From positions 454,118 through 518,117 of the forward strand of contig NZ_AUMU01000001.1 in NCBI RefSeq assembly GCF_000430845.1: DNA of 64,000 nt, read 5' to 3'. Under the pieces are notes generated by a model. The model did not search any database. It saw only the letters and a program-made list of their open reading frames with translations, and had not been told where the DNA came from. This DNA comes from Chryseobacterium gregarium DSM 19109 (GTDB lineage Bacteria; Bacteroidota; Bacteroidia; Flavobacteriales; Weeksellaceae). Position numbers and translations under genes: made by a program. Below, piece after piece: positions 53,192 through 62,157 of the stretch. Each line of letters starts with the position of its first letter. Position 1 is the first letter of the stretch.

Positions 53192-54562
53192 TTATTTTAA
53201 AACATTCAGGATTTTCTGGAGCTCGGTGCTCCCGCTTCCCTGGTAGTTGTTGATAATGATTGAAAACACATATTTTTTTCCTTCTTTTGACGTATGGTAG
53301 CCGGCAAAAGATTTTGTATCCCTCATGGTCCCGCTCTTCATTTTAAGTCCGTTATCCTGGGTAGGAAACCCATCATAGTAAGCATCAAACCAAGGTTGTT
53401 TCCGGGCATACAATAAAGCCTGTACTTCCGCCTTCGCCGAAACGTAGTTTTGTGGCGACAGCCCGCTTCCGTCGGCAAAATTGATCATATTCGGATTAAT
53501 CCCCTTCGATGTCCAGAACTCTTTCAGAAAAGCGACACCGCTTTTAAACCCCGGATTTCCTTTTTTCTCTTTCCCTAATGTTTTGATCAAGGTTTCACCG
53601 TACATATTGATACTTTTCCTTAAAAACCAATAAACGATTTTATCCAGCGTCGGCGATTCATAGGTAAGAATGATGTTGCTTTTTGGAACGTCCATCAGTT
53701 TTTTCCCTTCAATTTCGAGCTGGGAATTGGTGATTACCTTTCCTGAAAAGGCTATTCCCGATTCCTTTAGCCATTGCTGTACTTCAATCCCGAGCTGTAA
53801 GGGCGGATTGGGTGTCGCACCCGAAACCGTAACTGTTTTTGAAGGTAAGGTTCCGTTGATCAGTGCCACATTGGAATAGGGTGCCGTAAAAACCAAGCTC
53901 TGATCTGAATTTCCGGCCACCTTAAGGTCATTCAGCCACCTGACCCCTTCCAATGGGTAGGAAAAACTTTTGAATTCCGTTCCGTTGAGGTTGATGTCAA
54001 ACTGGTTTTCGCGCCAGTTGACGCCCCAGACCCCGGCTCCGTAATAATTTCCGAGATCATCCCAGGGCCAGCCTCCGGGAATGGTCTGGTGGTCAAAATA
54101 AGAATCGTCAATAACCAGATCGCCGGAAATTCCGGAAATTCCGGATTTCCTGATTGCTTCGGTTAGTTTCTGCTTAAAGTTTTCAGGTTTGTACCCGTCA
54201 TACCGCCAGCTTCCCAATGTAGGATCTCCGGTGGAAGCAATGAACAGGTTACCGTTCAGGGTTCCTCCTGAAACCGTTCCTGAATAGCCGGCGGTAGTCT
54301 TATATCTGTAATTTTTACCGAGGGTCTCCAAAGCAGCCGCTGCAGTAAATATTTTTTGGGTCGATGCGGTGGACAGCCCTTTATTCCCCTGGTATTCATA
54401 GATAAGGTTTCCGTTTTCATCAGAAACATATAATGACAGGTTGGATGAAACGGCGGCAGAAGATTTCATCAGGTTTTCCGTGGCGGCATCCAGTTTCTGG
54501 GCTGTATTCTGGGCCAGAATAATCTGTGTCGATGCGATAAGAGCAGCACATGTTTTTCTCAT
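53192..54562 (-). CDS. dacB: D-alanyl-D-alanine carboxypeptidase/endopeptidase (PBP4, S13)
   Basis: About 456 residues from ATG 54562 (MRKTCAALIASTQIILAQ, signal peptide); 12 upstream codons open to 54598 look non-coding. The catalytic STQK (SxxK) is near residue 65, DGSGLSPQNY is the second motif and KSGT the third. It cleaves peptidoglycan cross-links and the terminal D-Ala in the periplasm. The sensor kinase follows within the same transcript. Confidence 0.93.
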   Translation of the reverse strand: MRKTCAALIASTQIILAQNTAQKLDAATENLMKSSAAVSSNLSLYVSDENGNLIYEYQGNKGLSTASTQKIFTAAAALETLGKNYRYKTTAGYSGTVSGGTLNGNLFIASTGDPTLGSWRYDGYKPENFKQKLTEAIRKSGISGISGDLVIDDSYFDHQTIPGGWPWDDLGNYYGAGVWGVNWRENQFDINLNGTEFKSFSYPLEGVRWLNDLKVAGNSDQSLVFTAPYSNVALINGTLPSKTVTVSGATPNPPLQLGIEVQQWLKESGIAFSGKVITNSQLEIEGKKLMDVPKSNIILTYESPTLDKIVYWFLRKSINMYGETLIKTLGKEKKGNPGFKSGVAFLKEFWTSKGINPNMINFADGSGLSPQNYVSAKAEVQALLYARKQPWFDAYYDGFPTQDNGLKMKSGTMRDTKSFAGYHTSKEGKKYVFSIIINNYQGSGSTELQKILNVLK

Positions 54563-54664
54563 TGCGGATTTATTTTCTGAATGCAGATGCTTCGGCAAGA
54601 CGGCTTAGTTTCCTAACCACTGCCGGGTATCGCATTCTGTAGTCCAATATAGTTAAAGTAAAGT

Positions 54665-55357
54665 TTATAAGCCGGAGCCTGCTTCTATTTCATAAGGCTC
54701 TTTTCCTTTTTCAAAAATCCGGGTCAGTTCACTTCCTTCCACCGTAATCCGATCTCCGGTTATCCTGATCCAGTTTCCTTCGCGGAGTCCCACCACCATT
54801 ATATCATTTTGGGTTAAGAATTCCCTGATTCTCGTTTCTCTTGTTTCCCCGTTGTGCTTCAGGTCCGGATTCGGGTCCAGATAATGCGGATTGATGTTGA
54901 ACGGCACCAGCCCCATACAGTCGAAGCTTGGTGGGTAAACGATCGGCATATCATTCGTGGTTTTCATATTCTGTCCGCCGATATTGCTCCCGGCGCTGCA
55001 GCCCAGATAAGGCTTTCCGCTTTCTATATTTTTTTTCAGGACCGGCATCAGGCCTTGTTCATGAAGTGTTTTTACCAGCAGGAAAGTATTTCCGCCACCT
55101 GTAAAAAAGGCTTTTGCATTATCAACAGCTTCAATGGCGTTGTCAAATTCATGCAATCCTTTGACTGTAATATTAATCGTTTCAAAGAAGGATCGGGCTT
55201 TTTCAGTATACTCATCATGGGAGATCCCGCCGGGCCTTGCAAAAGGAATGAAAATCAGTTCATCGATTCCATCGTATAACCCTATGAGTTCTTCCTTTAA
55301 ATAATCCAGATAGGTTCCTCCGAAAATAGTAGACGTTGAAGCGAGTATGACATTCAT
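54665..55357 (-). CDS. pepE: Dipeptidase E
   Basis: About 230 residues from ATG 55357 (MNVILASTSTI). The frame opens at 55414, but the -7 box TATCTTTG (55393-55386) lies inside that extension. The S51 elbow GCSAGSN gives Ser near 120, and FTGGGNTFLL precedes it. It hydrolyses Asp-X dipeptides. It belongs to the same S51 family as the cyanophycinase in this window, but is shorter and has a different substrate. Confidence 0.93.
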   Translation of the reverse strand: MNVILASTSTIFGGTYLDYLKEELIGLYDGIDELIFIPFARPGGISHDEYTEKARSFFETINITVKGLHEFDNAIEAVDNAKAFFTGGGNTFLLVKTLHEQGLMPVLKKNIESGKPYLGCSAGSNIGGQNMKTTNDMPIVYPPSFDCMGLVPFNINPHYLDPNPDLKHNGETRETRIREFLTQNDIMVVGLREGNWIRITGDRITVEGSELTRIFEKGKEPYEIEAGSGL

Positions 55358-55385
55358 ATAAAATTCTTGATTGATTGTTGAATAA

Positions 55386-55415
55386 CAAAGATAGTTTAAA
55401 CCGTAACAAATCAAA
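55386..55415 (-). promoter_or_regulatory. Promoter of pepE
   Basis: On the minus strand TTTG (55415-55412) and TATCTTTG (55393-55386) are 18 bases apart, an exact consensus; the -7 box is 29 bases upstream of ATG 55357. Confidence 0.75.
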
Positions 55416-55541
55416 AATTAATATAAAACACACCGGCAGGTTGTTAATCTTTTCAAAAAAATCTTAACGGATCTAAACTTTCGAGTTTTCTGGAACTATT
55501 ATTGAATTTTAAAATCCGAGATTATTAAAAAATAAAGAATT

Positions 55542-56093
55542 ATGAAAGTGACTAAAATTAATATCAAAAATCTTTTTTTAGGTTTAATGTTTATGGGAAG
55601 TGCCGGTTTTGTAAGCGCACAGACTGCCCAGACAGACAGTACGGCTACGGTAGCAGCCACCAGCCAGTCATCAAACCCGGCTATCGACAACCTTAAAAAA
55701 CAAACAGAAGCCAATCCTAAGGATACAGAAGCATTAGCGAAACTGGCGACCGCATATCAGGAGGCTTCGGACTGGACGAATGCCATTGACACCTGGAAAA
55801 AAATATCCGTTTTATTACCGGATTGGGCGCCTTCCTATTACAGTCAGGCCTATGCTTACCAGTCGGCTAAAGACGATGCCAATGCAAAAATGGCTTACGA
55901 AAAATACATTTCTCTGGTAAAACCGGAAGAAGTGGAACAGAATAAGAAAAACCTGGCATACGCCTATTTCTATGTTGCTTTTGCAGAACAGCAGAGCAAC
56001 CCGGATAAAGCCAAGCAGCATATCGCCAAGTCTTTACAGTATGATCCTACCAACCAGGATGCTGTAAAACTAAGCAAAGCATTAAATTCGTAA
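55542..56093 (+). CDS. TPR-repeat protein with N-terminal signal
   Basis: 183 residues. A signal peptide (FLGLMFMGSAGFVSAQ) is followed by a Thr/Ser/Ala linker and three TPR units (ALAKLATAYQEASDWTNAID; APSYYSQAYAYQ; LAYAYFYVAFAEQ). It should be a periplasmic protein-binding scaffold. Partner unknown. A perfect-palindrome terminator follows directly. Confidence 0.85.
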   Translation: MKVTKINIKNLFLGLMFMGSAGFVSAQTAQTDSTATVAATSQSSNPAIDNLKKQTEANPKDTEALAKLATAYQEASDWTNAIDTWKKISVLLPDWAPSYYSQAYAYQSAKDDANAKMAYEKYISLVKPEEVEQNKKNLAYAYFYVAFAEQQSNPDKAKQHIAKSLQYDPTNQDAVKLSKALNS

Positions 56094-56095
56094 TC

Positions 56096-56127
56096 AAAAA
56101 GATCCTGAAATTTCAGGATCTTTTTTT
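56096..56127 (+). terminator. Terminator of the TPR gene
   Basis: AAAAAGATCCTGAAA and its exact complement TTTCAGGATCTTTTT form a perfect palindrome with an extra T run. Confidence 0.88.
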
Positions 56128-56347
56128 ATCCCTTCTTATGTTTCTGTCGGACTTAAAAATAATACCCTTAAGCCTGTTTAAATTTGAGTATCGGGACTTT
56201 ATAAAAACAAAGCTGATTTAACTTTTAATTCAACTTTAATTGAGAATCCGGCGTTTTCAAAAGTAAAAAACCGTTGTTTATTTCTTGCTGTTCTTACCAC
56301 TCTCCATAAACCTTGACTAAAAAATTTTACACTCAGAAAGGAATGTT

Positions 56348-56355
56348 TATCTTTG
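56348..56355 (+). promoter_or_regulatory. -7 box of the transaldolase gene
   Basis: TATCTTTG fits TAnnTTTG, 22 bases before the ATG at 56378. Confidence 0.6.
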
Positions 56356-56377
56356 TATTAAATAAATCTTTAAACAA

Positions 56378-57031
56378 ATGAAATTTTTTATAGACACTGC
56401 GAATTTAGAGCAGATTAAAGAAGCGAAAGACCTTGGAATCCTTGACGGTGTAACCACCAATCCTTCCCTGATGGCAAAAGAAGGAATTCAGGGGCCTGAA
56501 GCCATTAAAAACCATTATAAAGCCATCTGCGAAATCGTAGACGGGGATATTTCTGCAGAAGTACTTTCTACCACATATGAAGAAATGATCAAAGAAGGGG
56601 ATGAACTGGCAGCGATCCACCCGAATATCGTTGTGAAGATCCCGATGATCAAAGACGGCATCAAAGCGTTAAAATATTTTTCAGACAAAGGGATCAGAAC
56701 CAACTGTACCCTGATTTTCTCTCCGGGACAGGCGCTTCTGGCAGCAAAAGCAGGGGCATCCTATGTTTCTCCGTTCCTGGGAAGACTGGATGATATTTCT
56801 ACCGACGGACTGAATCTGATTAAAGAAATCAGGCTGATTTTCGATAACTACATGTATGAAACTGAAATTTTAGCAGCTTCCATCCGCCACTCGATGCACA
56901 TTGTCGACTGTGCGAAGATCGGTGCCGATGTCATCACTTCACCGCTTCCTCCGATCTTGAGCTTGCTGAAACACCCGTTAACAGACAGCGGACTGGCTCA
57001 GTTTATTTCGGATTCCCAGAAATTAGCATAA
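56378..57031 (+). CDS. tal: Transaldolase, fructose-6-phosphate aldolase-like (TalC type)
   Basis: 217 residues, the short family form. [16 protein letters not shown] opens the barrel, [11 protein letters not shown] is the phosphate side, VVKIPM carries the Schiff-base Lys near 86, and [11 protein letters not shown] and SPFLGRLDD complete the site. It moves dihydroxyacetone units between sugar phosphates in the pentose phosphate pathway. Monocistronic with its own promoter and terminators. Confidence 0.94.
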   Translation: MKFFIDTANLEQIKEAKDLGILDGVTTNPSLMAKEGIQGPEAIKNHYKAICEIVDGDISAEVLSTTYEEMIKEGDELAAIHPNIVVKIPMIKDGIKALKYFSDKGIRTNCTLIFSPGQALLAAKAGASYVSPFLGRLDDISTDGLNLIKEIRLIFDNYMYETEILAASIRHSMHIVDCAKIGADVITSPLPPILSLLKHPLTDSGLAQFISDSQKLA

Positions 57032-57055
57032 GCCTCAACAGGCTTTTCTTAATAT

Positions 57056-57090
57056 AACCGGGCGCGGAAACAAAGTTTCCGCGCCCGGTT
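57056..57090. terminator. Very strong GC hairpin between tal and maa
   Basis: AACCGGGCGCGGAAA pairs perfectly with TTTCCGCGCCCGGTT around CAAAG. The smaller hairpin AGCC-tcaaca-GGCT-TTTCTT at 57031-57048 precedes it, so two stem-loops end the tal transcript. It also faces the convergent acetyltransferase. Confidence 0.85.
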
Positions 57091-57102
57091 GATTTATTCT
57101 TA

Positions 57103-57663
57103 CTACTGATCAATAGTCTTTATAACCTTACAGGGATTTCCCACAGCCACTACATTATCCGGAATATCCTTCGTCACGACGCTTCCCGCTCCGATCACGG
57201 AATTGTTCCCTATGCTGACTCCCGGTAGAACAACAACGTTTCCTCCGAACCATACATTGTTTCCTACCGTAATCGGGTGTGCAGACTCCAGCCCCTGGTT
57301 TCTCTGCTGTACATCAAGCGGATGGCTGGCGGTGTAAAAACTGCAGTTCGGCCCGATGAAGACATAATCCCCGAAAATCACCCTGGCACAATCCAGGATC
57401 ACCAGGTTATGGTTGGCATAGAAATTTTCCCCGACTTCAATATTATAGCCGTAATCGCACCAGAAGTTCGGCTCTATGCAGACGGTTTCTTTTGTTTTTC
57501 CTACAATCTTCCTAATCAATGCTGCTCTTCCTTCCGTATCGGAATTTTTAAGCTGATTGTATTCCAGGCAGAGATCTTTAACGGCCATCCGTTCGTTGAT
57601 CAGTTCCTGATCGTAATTGGCGTCATATAAAAGTCCGTTTTCACATTTTTCCTTTTCTGTCAT
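57103..57663 (-). CDS. Maltose/galactoside-type O-acetyltransferase
   Basis: 186 residues of the left-handed beta-helix (hexapeptide) family. An N-terminal Mac domain (MTEKEKCENGLLYDANYDQEL) is followed by repeats such as IGPNCSFYTASHPLD with the catalytic His, and IGNNSVIGAGSVVTKDIP. It transfers acetyl from acetyl-CoA to a sugar. The natural substrate of Maa/LacA enzymes is not settled. It is isolated, convergent with tal. Confidence 0.92.
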   Translation of the reverse strand: MTEKEKCENGLLYDANYDQELINERMAVKDLCLEYNQLKNSDTEGRAALIRKIVGKTKETVCIEPNFWCDYGYNIEVGENFYANHNLVILDCARVIFGDYVFIGPNCSFYTASHPLDVQQRNQGLESAHPITVGNNVWFGGNVVVLPGVSIGNNSVIGAGSVVTKDIPDNVVAVGNPCKVIKTIDQ

Positions 57664-57717
57664 AAATTCTTATTTTAGGTTTGATGTTTAAGATGTATTA
57701 TTAAATATAACAAAAAG

Positions 57718-57751
57718 AAAGCAGGATGAAAAATGACTTTCACCCTGCTTT
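57718..57751 (-). terminator. Terminator of the GLPGLI operon
   Basis: On the minus strand AAAGCAGGGTGAAA pairs with TTTCATCCTGCTTT (one G-T pair), followed by CTTTTTG, 18 bases after the operon's last stop codon. Confidence 0.82.
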
Positions 57752-57768
57752 TAAAAAAAATGATATTT

Positions 57769-58665
57769 TTACCGGTATAAATCCGGCTCGATGGGATTGT
57801 TGTTCTTTTTAAAACCTTCCTTTGCTTTTTTCTCCACTTCTCTGAATACCTGATTCGGATCTGAAATTTCTTTGCCGTCTGCCGTTTTGGTCTTGAAGAC
57901 CACCCTGTTATTATCGGTATTCTTCATCATCATCTCACGCATATTTTTCGTGGGGTCGTTCACATAGGCTTTCCATACTTTTCTGAACTGGTTTTTATTG
58001 ATTTCAATATCTTTCCCGCCCATTCCGTATACCTGCATTCCCTGCGGAAGTTCCGGCTCTTTATCTGCTGTAATGGCAATCGTTTTATTTCCGACCAGCG
58101 TCATCGAATGAGAACCTGTTTTGTCTTCAATCTTCACAATCAGCCCGGGCAGTCCATAAAACTTATACGGCCCGTCCTGGAAAGGCAGATCTGTGGTAAA
58201 CCACGCTGTCCATTCTCTTCCTCCGAAATCGGTTGTGGCTTTTTGCGCATTGTATGCGCCTATTTTCTGTTTGTCAGGCAGTATTTTCCATTCCGGTTTT
58301 TGATCTTCTTCGATTTTATAGCGGTCAGATGATACGCTGGTAAAAAGATAGGTCTTAAAATCAGGATATCGCTTTGTTACTTTATACGATACCTGTCCCG
58401 GCTTATCACTCCGGCTGATATTAATATTGCCGGGATTCAGTTTCAGTTGTTTTTCCAGATCGGCTTTTGATGTGGAATCTGCTACAAATTTATCCTGACT
58501 GTAATAATTTGATCCGTTTTGATCAATATCCAAAAGCATCATTTCCTTTTTCACATCTGCTGTATCGGTAGAATCTGAAATGAACCGGTATTCGTAAAAA
58601 AAACGGTTTTGCGCAAAAAGGCTAAGGCCTGTAGCTAAAAATAATGCTGCAAAAATTTTCTTCAT
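57769..58665 (-). CDS. GLPGLI-family protein, copy 1
   Basis: About 298 residues from ATG 58665 (MKKIFAALFLATGLSLFAQ, signal peptide). The family motif FYGLPGLIVKIED is near residue 167, after WTAWFTTDLPFQDGPYKF. GLPGLI proteins are common in Bacteroidetes, and their role is unknown. It begins 4 bases after the second GLPGLI gene ends, a tandem duplication. Last gene of the blaI-M56-GLPGLI-GLPGLI operon. Confidence 0.9.
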   Translation of the reverse strand: MKKIFAALFLATGLSLFAQNRFFYEYRFISDSTDTADVKKEMMLLDIDQNGSNYYSQDKFVADSTSKADLEKQLKLNPGNINISRSDKPGQVSYKVTKRYPDFKTYLFTSVSSDRYKIEEDQKPEWKILPDKQKIGAYNAQKATTDFGGREWTAWFTTDLPFQDGPYKFYGLPGLIVKIEDKTGSHSMTLVGNKTIAITADKEPELPQGMQVYGMGGKDIEINKNQFRKVWKAYVNDPTKNMREMMMKNTDNNRVVFKTKTADGKEISDPNQVFREVEKKAKEGFKKNNNPIEPDLYR

Positions 58666-58669
58666 CGCT

Positions 58670-59491
58670 TTAAATATTCTCAAGTTCGATCTTGTTATTA
58701 TCCTTTCTCATTCTTTCCTTGATGCGCTCTTCCTGGCTTTTCATGTCGGAATTCTGTCCGTCTTTCATAATCATTATCGCACCGCCCATCTGCATTTGCT
58801 TAAGTCCTTTTGTAGGATCATTTTCATAATCTTTTAAGAGTTTGCTGTACTGTTTGGCATTAACCGGAATTTCATTGGCACCGAAGATCTCTTCTGGAAT
58901 GGAACTGATATTTTTTACAGCCTGCAAAGTGAAACGGTGAGATCCGGTCTGGTCTTCCAGTTTCACGATAAGACCGGGAAGCCCGTGAAATTTATAGGGT
59001 CCGTCCTGAATCGGGATCTCAGTCGTAAACCAGGCATACCAATGTCTTCCGGCGAAATCAGTTTCTGCTTTTTGCGTGGACCACTCCCCGATTTTCATTT
59101 TTTCTGAAGTTATTTTCCACACCATCTGCCTTTCTTCAGAAACATTATACTGGTCCCTTAAAATCCTGTTGTGCAAAAAGACTTCATACTTGGGGTATTT
59201 TTTTGAAACGGTATATCTCACCAGACCTTTTTGATTATCAGACTTTACATTGATTGATCCCGTGGATGCCAGCTGCCGGTTAAGATCAATTTTCATCAGA
59301 GAATCTGAGTGGTAAACGGTATAACTGTAAAATTTAGAGCCGGATTTCGAGACATCCAGGTTCATCAGTTCGTTTTTAACCTCCGAAACGTTAGTGGAAT
59401 CCGGGATGAACTGATAGTCATAGGTAAAACGCTGGCTCTGGGCACTGGTGATGATACTTAAAAATATAAAAAGTAAAATACTGTTTTTCAT
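58670..59491 (-). CDS. GLPGLI-family protein, copy 2
   Basis: About 273 residues from ATG 59491 (MKNSILLFIFLSIITSAQSQ, signal peptide). FHGLPGLIVKLEDQTGS is at the same position as in its neighbour, and YAWFTTEIPIQDGPYKF precedes it. The two are clearly homologous along their whole length, differing mainly in the tails. 97 bases downstream of the M56 peptidase, so likely under BlaI control. Confidence 0.9.
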   Translation of the reverse strand: MKNSILLFIFLSIITSAQSQRFTYDYQFIPDSTNVSEVKNELMNLDVSKSGSKFYSYTVYHSDSLMKIDLNRQLASTGSINVKSDNQKGLVRYTVSKKYPKYEVFLHNRILRDQYNVSEERQMVWKITSEKMKIGEWSTQKAETDFAGRHWYAWFTTEIPIQDGPYKFHGLPGLIVKLEDQTGSHRFTLQAVKNISSIPEEIFGANEIPVNAKQYSKLLKDYENDPTKGLKQMQMGGAIMIMKDGQNSDMKSQEERIKERMRKDNNKIELENI

Positions 59492-59588
59492 GGGTTCTGC
59501 TGGTTTTAAATAAATAAAAATCCCTGTCAATACATCATATCAAAGTTTGAAACTTAAAGTACTGATAGGGCTATATCTGGTTTTATGG

Positions 59589-61460
59589 TTATTTTCTGGT
59601 TTCGATCCAGATTTCTCCGGAAGTTCTGCCTCCGTCAACGTTTTTTTTATTAACACTCATCCTTTTAATCTTATCCGGGTTCAGGGCTTCCATCTGCTGC
59701 TTCGTCACTTCTTTTCCGTCAAAATAGATCTTCATGTCATCCGTGCCGTTGATATTTTTAATTCCCGATGCCATCGCAGCATCTTTGTTGTAGACGATCT
59801 TAAGGTTATTTGCGGTCAATTTAGAAATTTTATCACCCTGTATATTTTTTAATGTGTTGCTGTAAATGTAAACTTTTCTATCACCTTCCAAAGCTCTTTT
59901 TTCCGCATCCAGTCTTGCTCTTTCACCTTCAAGTTTTGCTCTTTTTACATCTAACTTCATCCTTTCCTTATCAAGCTTAGCTCTTCTTTTTGCCGTCGCT
60001 GCAGATTCCTGTACTTTTGTCCCTGATACTTTAAAATCCCTTTTCAGTTCAGGAGACCATTTCATTTCTTTCACGTCTTTAAAAGCATACACCTGTACAT
60101 CCGGTGCGTTGGGCACATTCGGCATCGGCGGAGTTGGCGGAAGATCAGGAAGTTCAATATTAATTTCAGGAAGCTCAGGCATTTCTTCAGGCTTCATATT
60201 TTCAACAGTCTTCATTTTATCCTTCCACGCTGCCGATTTGAAATAATCTTTAATATTTACATCTTTACCGTCCATTCTTATCACCATTACAGAATTCAGA
60301 AAGTTTTCCGAGCCTGCAATTTTTCCAATCTCTCCGGACAGCTTTCCTATTTCTTCAAGGTGTCTGTTGTATTCTTCGCTTTTAGGGGCTAGGTTTTTCA
60401 GCGTTGCCGTGTTTTCCTGGATTTTCTTACTTAAACCGGCAATTTTCTTTTCATCATCCGAACGCTTGTAAGCATGGGCTATTACGACAGGATTTTTAGA
60501 GATGCCGGGACTTATTGTATCTTTTCCGGCAACGGTATCCTTATCTTTTTCAATCCGGGAAACCGCTTTCTCAATTTCTATATTCGTCGCTCTGATTTCC
60601 TGGTTTTTGGCATTTACCATATATGCAAAGGCTACTGAAAATACTACCGGCAATGCCAGTATTCTCCGTGCATACCCGAATTGGGTTTTAGGTTTTTGTA
60701 ACATTTTTAATCGTTTTTTAAGGTTTGAACTGAGAAACGGACTGGTTGCCGGCAACGGGGTTCCGGAAAAGTGACTGGCCAGCAGCATCTGCGCAAATGC
60801 TTGGGTGTCCGATTGTCTGACGGCTTTTTTATCCGCCAGGTATTCATGAATTAAGCTTATTTCTTTTTTAATGATATGAAAGAACGGGTTGAACCAGAAA
60901 ACAGAAGTGATTATTTCGATACCTATTTTATCATATGAGTGCTTTTGTTCAATGTGAACCATTTCATGCTTCAAAATCTGCTTTCCGACATCAGAATTGA
61001 TCATAATCGTATTCTTCCAGAACAGATTTCTGAAATAAGAAAACGGAGCTTCGGACAGATCCGTCCGGTAAAAGTTGATCCCTTCGAAGCGCTCTTTCTG
61101 AAACCGGCTTTTAAGCTGGTGGATCCTGAAAATCCCGTAGATGAACCTTCCTAAAAAAAAGAAAGAAACAAGTGCCAGAGCTGAAAAAATAATTCTAACA
61201 TAAATGTAATCATAGGTCGTGTTTTTATAGGTGTTAAAATTCTGTACCTTATCAATTAACCGGTATACATCAGGGCTTACTTCAATCGTAAAGTCTTCTA
61301 TCCTTATTAAAGGGAGCAGAATCGAGAGCAGCATCGCAGACAAAAGATAAAATCGGTTGTAGTGATGAAAGGTCCTGTCTTTTAAAGACAACCGGTAATA
61401 TAGAAATGTTACACCGGAGCATACAATAACTTTCCCGAAATACAGAAGTACAGGTTCCAT
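59589..61460 (-). CDS. BlaR1-like M56 membrane metallopeptidase
   Basis: 623 residues. Membrane segments in the first 100 residues and near 270 enclose the zinc site LKHEMVHIEQKHS (HExxH near 163-167), the BlaR1 peptidase domain. There is no penicillin-binding sensor. Instead, the outer part has a Pro-rich stretch (PDLPPTPPMPNVPNAP), an Arg/Lys/Glu coiled coil, and an end resembling TonB-receptor plug tails (SGEIWIETRK). It likely cleaves the BlaI-type repressor encoded 6 bases upstream in response to an envelope signal. Confidence 0.92.
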   Translation of the reverse strand: MEPVLLYFGKVIVCSGVTFLYYRLSLKDRTFHHYNRFYLLSAMLLSILLPLIRIEDFTIEVSPDVYRLIDKVQNFNTYKNTTYDYIYVRIIFSALALVSFFFLGRFIYGIFRIHQLKSRFQKERFEGINFYRTDLSEAPFSYFRNLFWKNTIMINSDVGKQILKHEMVHIEQKHSYDKIGIEIITSVFWFNPFFHIIKKEISLIHEYLADKKAVRQSDTQAFAQMLLASHFSGTPLPATSPFLSSNLKKRLKMLQKPKTQFGYARRILALPVVFSVAFAYMVNAKNQEIRATNIEIEKAVSRIEKDKDTVAGKDTISPGISKNPVVIAHAYKRSDDEKKIAGLSKKIQENTATLKNLAPKSEEYNRHLEEIGKLSGEIGKIAGSENFLNSVMVIRMDGKDVNIKDYFKSAAWKDKMKTVENMKPEEMPELPEINIELPDLPPTPPMPNVPNAPDVQVYAFKDVKEMKWSPELKRDFKVSGTKVQESAATAKRRAKLDKERMKLDVKRAKLEGERARLDAEKRALEGDRKVYIYSNTLKNIQGDKISKLTANNLKIVYNKDAAMASGIKNINGTDDMKIYFDGKEVTKQQMEALNPDKIKRMSVNKKNVDGGRTSGEIWIETRK

Positions 61461-61466
61461 AGGCTG

Positions 61467-61832
61467 CTAATTTTTCTTTTTGAGTTCGCTCAGTAACATC
61501 TCAAGGTCTTCTACCGTCATTTCATTCTTTTCCACCAGAAAGGAAACGGCATTTTTATAAGAGCCTTTAAAATAATTCTTTACCAGGCTTTTCATGGTTT
61601 TCCCGGAATACTGGGATTTGGAAACCAGCGGGAAATATTCATGCTGTCTTCCGTATACATTATAGTCTACGAATTCCTTTTCTTTCAGTACTTTTAAAAT
61701 GGTAGAAACGGTATTCGTATGGGGTTTCGGTTCAGGGAACAGATCCAGGACATCTTTCAGGAATCCTTTTTCGAGGTTCCATAAGTACTGCATCACCTGC
61801 TCTTCTGCCTTGGTTAAAGTCTGAATTTTCAT
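61467..61832 (-). CDS. BlaI/MecI/CopY-family repressor
   Basis: 121 residues. A winged helix (LTKAEEQVMQYLWN, then NTVSTILKVLKEKEFVDY) is followed by the family dimer helices. It should repress the blaI-M56-GLPGLI operon until cleaved by the M56 peptidase. A perfect palindrome, TATCACTAA-ttcc-TTAGTGATA, directly downstream of the -7 box upstream of this gene is the likely operator. Confidence 0.93.
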   Translation of the reverse strand: MKIQTLTKAEEQVMQYLWNLEKGFLKDVLDLFPEPKPHTNTVSTILKVLKEKEFVDYNVYGRQHEYFPLVSKSQYSGKTMKSLVKNYFKGSYKNAVSFLVEKNEMTVEDLEMLLSELKKKN

Positions 61833-61871
61833 ATCCTTTTCATTTTATCGTTTTATTATCATACAGATTAA

Positions 61872-61893
61872 TATCACTAATTCCTTAGTGATA
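61872..61893. promoter_or_regulatory. BlaI-type operator palindrome
   Basis: TATCACTAA and TTAGTGATA are perfect inverted repeats around TTCC, next to and just downstream of the -7 box of the blaI gene. A third half-site lies 39 bases further upstream. Confidence 0.78.
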
Positions 61894-61901
61894 CAAATGT
61901 A
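61894..61901 (-). promoter_or_regulatory. -7 box of the blaI operon
   Basis: TACATTTG on the minus strand fits TAnnTTTG; a TTTG lies 15 bases upstream (61917-61920). The operator directly abuts it on the downstream side. Confidence 0.7.
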
Positions 61902-62157
61902 GAAATAAAATCCGTTCAAACAACTATTTTTTTAGTGATAAGGAATATATATATTCAATACCCTGAAAATCAGAATGATAATTTTAAATTAAATTTACTG
62001 CATTTGCAATAAGTAAAATTATTTCCTGTCTATTGTATAGCAAAGTGCATTATTAGCCCTGAAGTTCTTAAAAGTTGTTAATTTTTCTTACAGAAAATTA
62101 AAAGGAAATGGTTTAAACTCAGAAAATATATTTATTTTAGTGCTTTAAAAATTTCTC

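Larger units (their letters stand above)
61833..62157. other. 325-base intergenic region holding the blaI control elements
   Basis: No gene is supported here. The left third holds the operator palindrome (61872-61893), a -7 box (61894-61901) and a further half-site TTAGTGATA (61932-61940) upstream. The rest is AT-rich leader of the gene at 62158 with no exact TAnnTTTG; TATTTTAG near 62133 is the closest. Confidence 0.7.

Noticed and set aside
54563..54598. Upstream start for dacB
   Set aside because: The extra 12 residues would mask the signal peptide that begins at ATG 54562.
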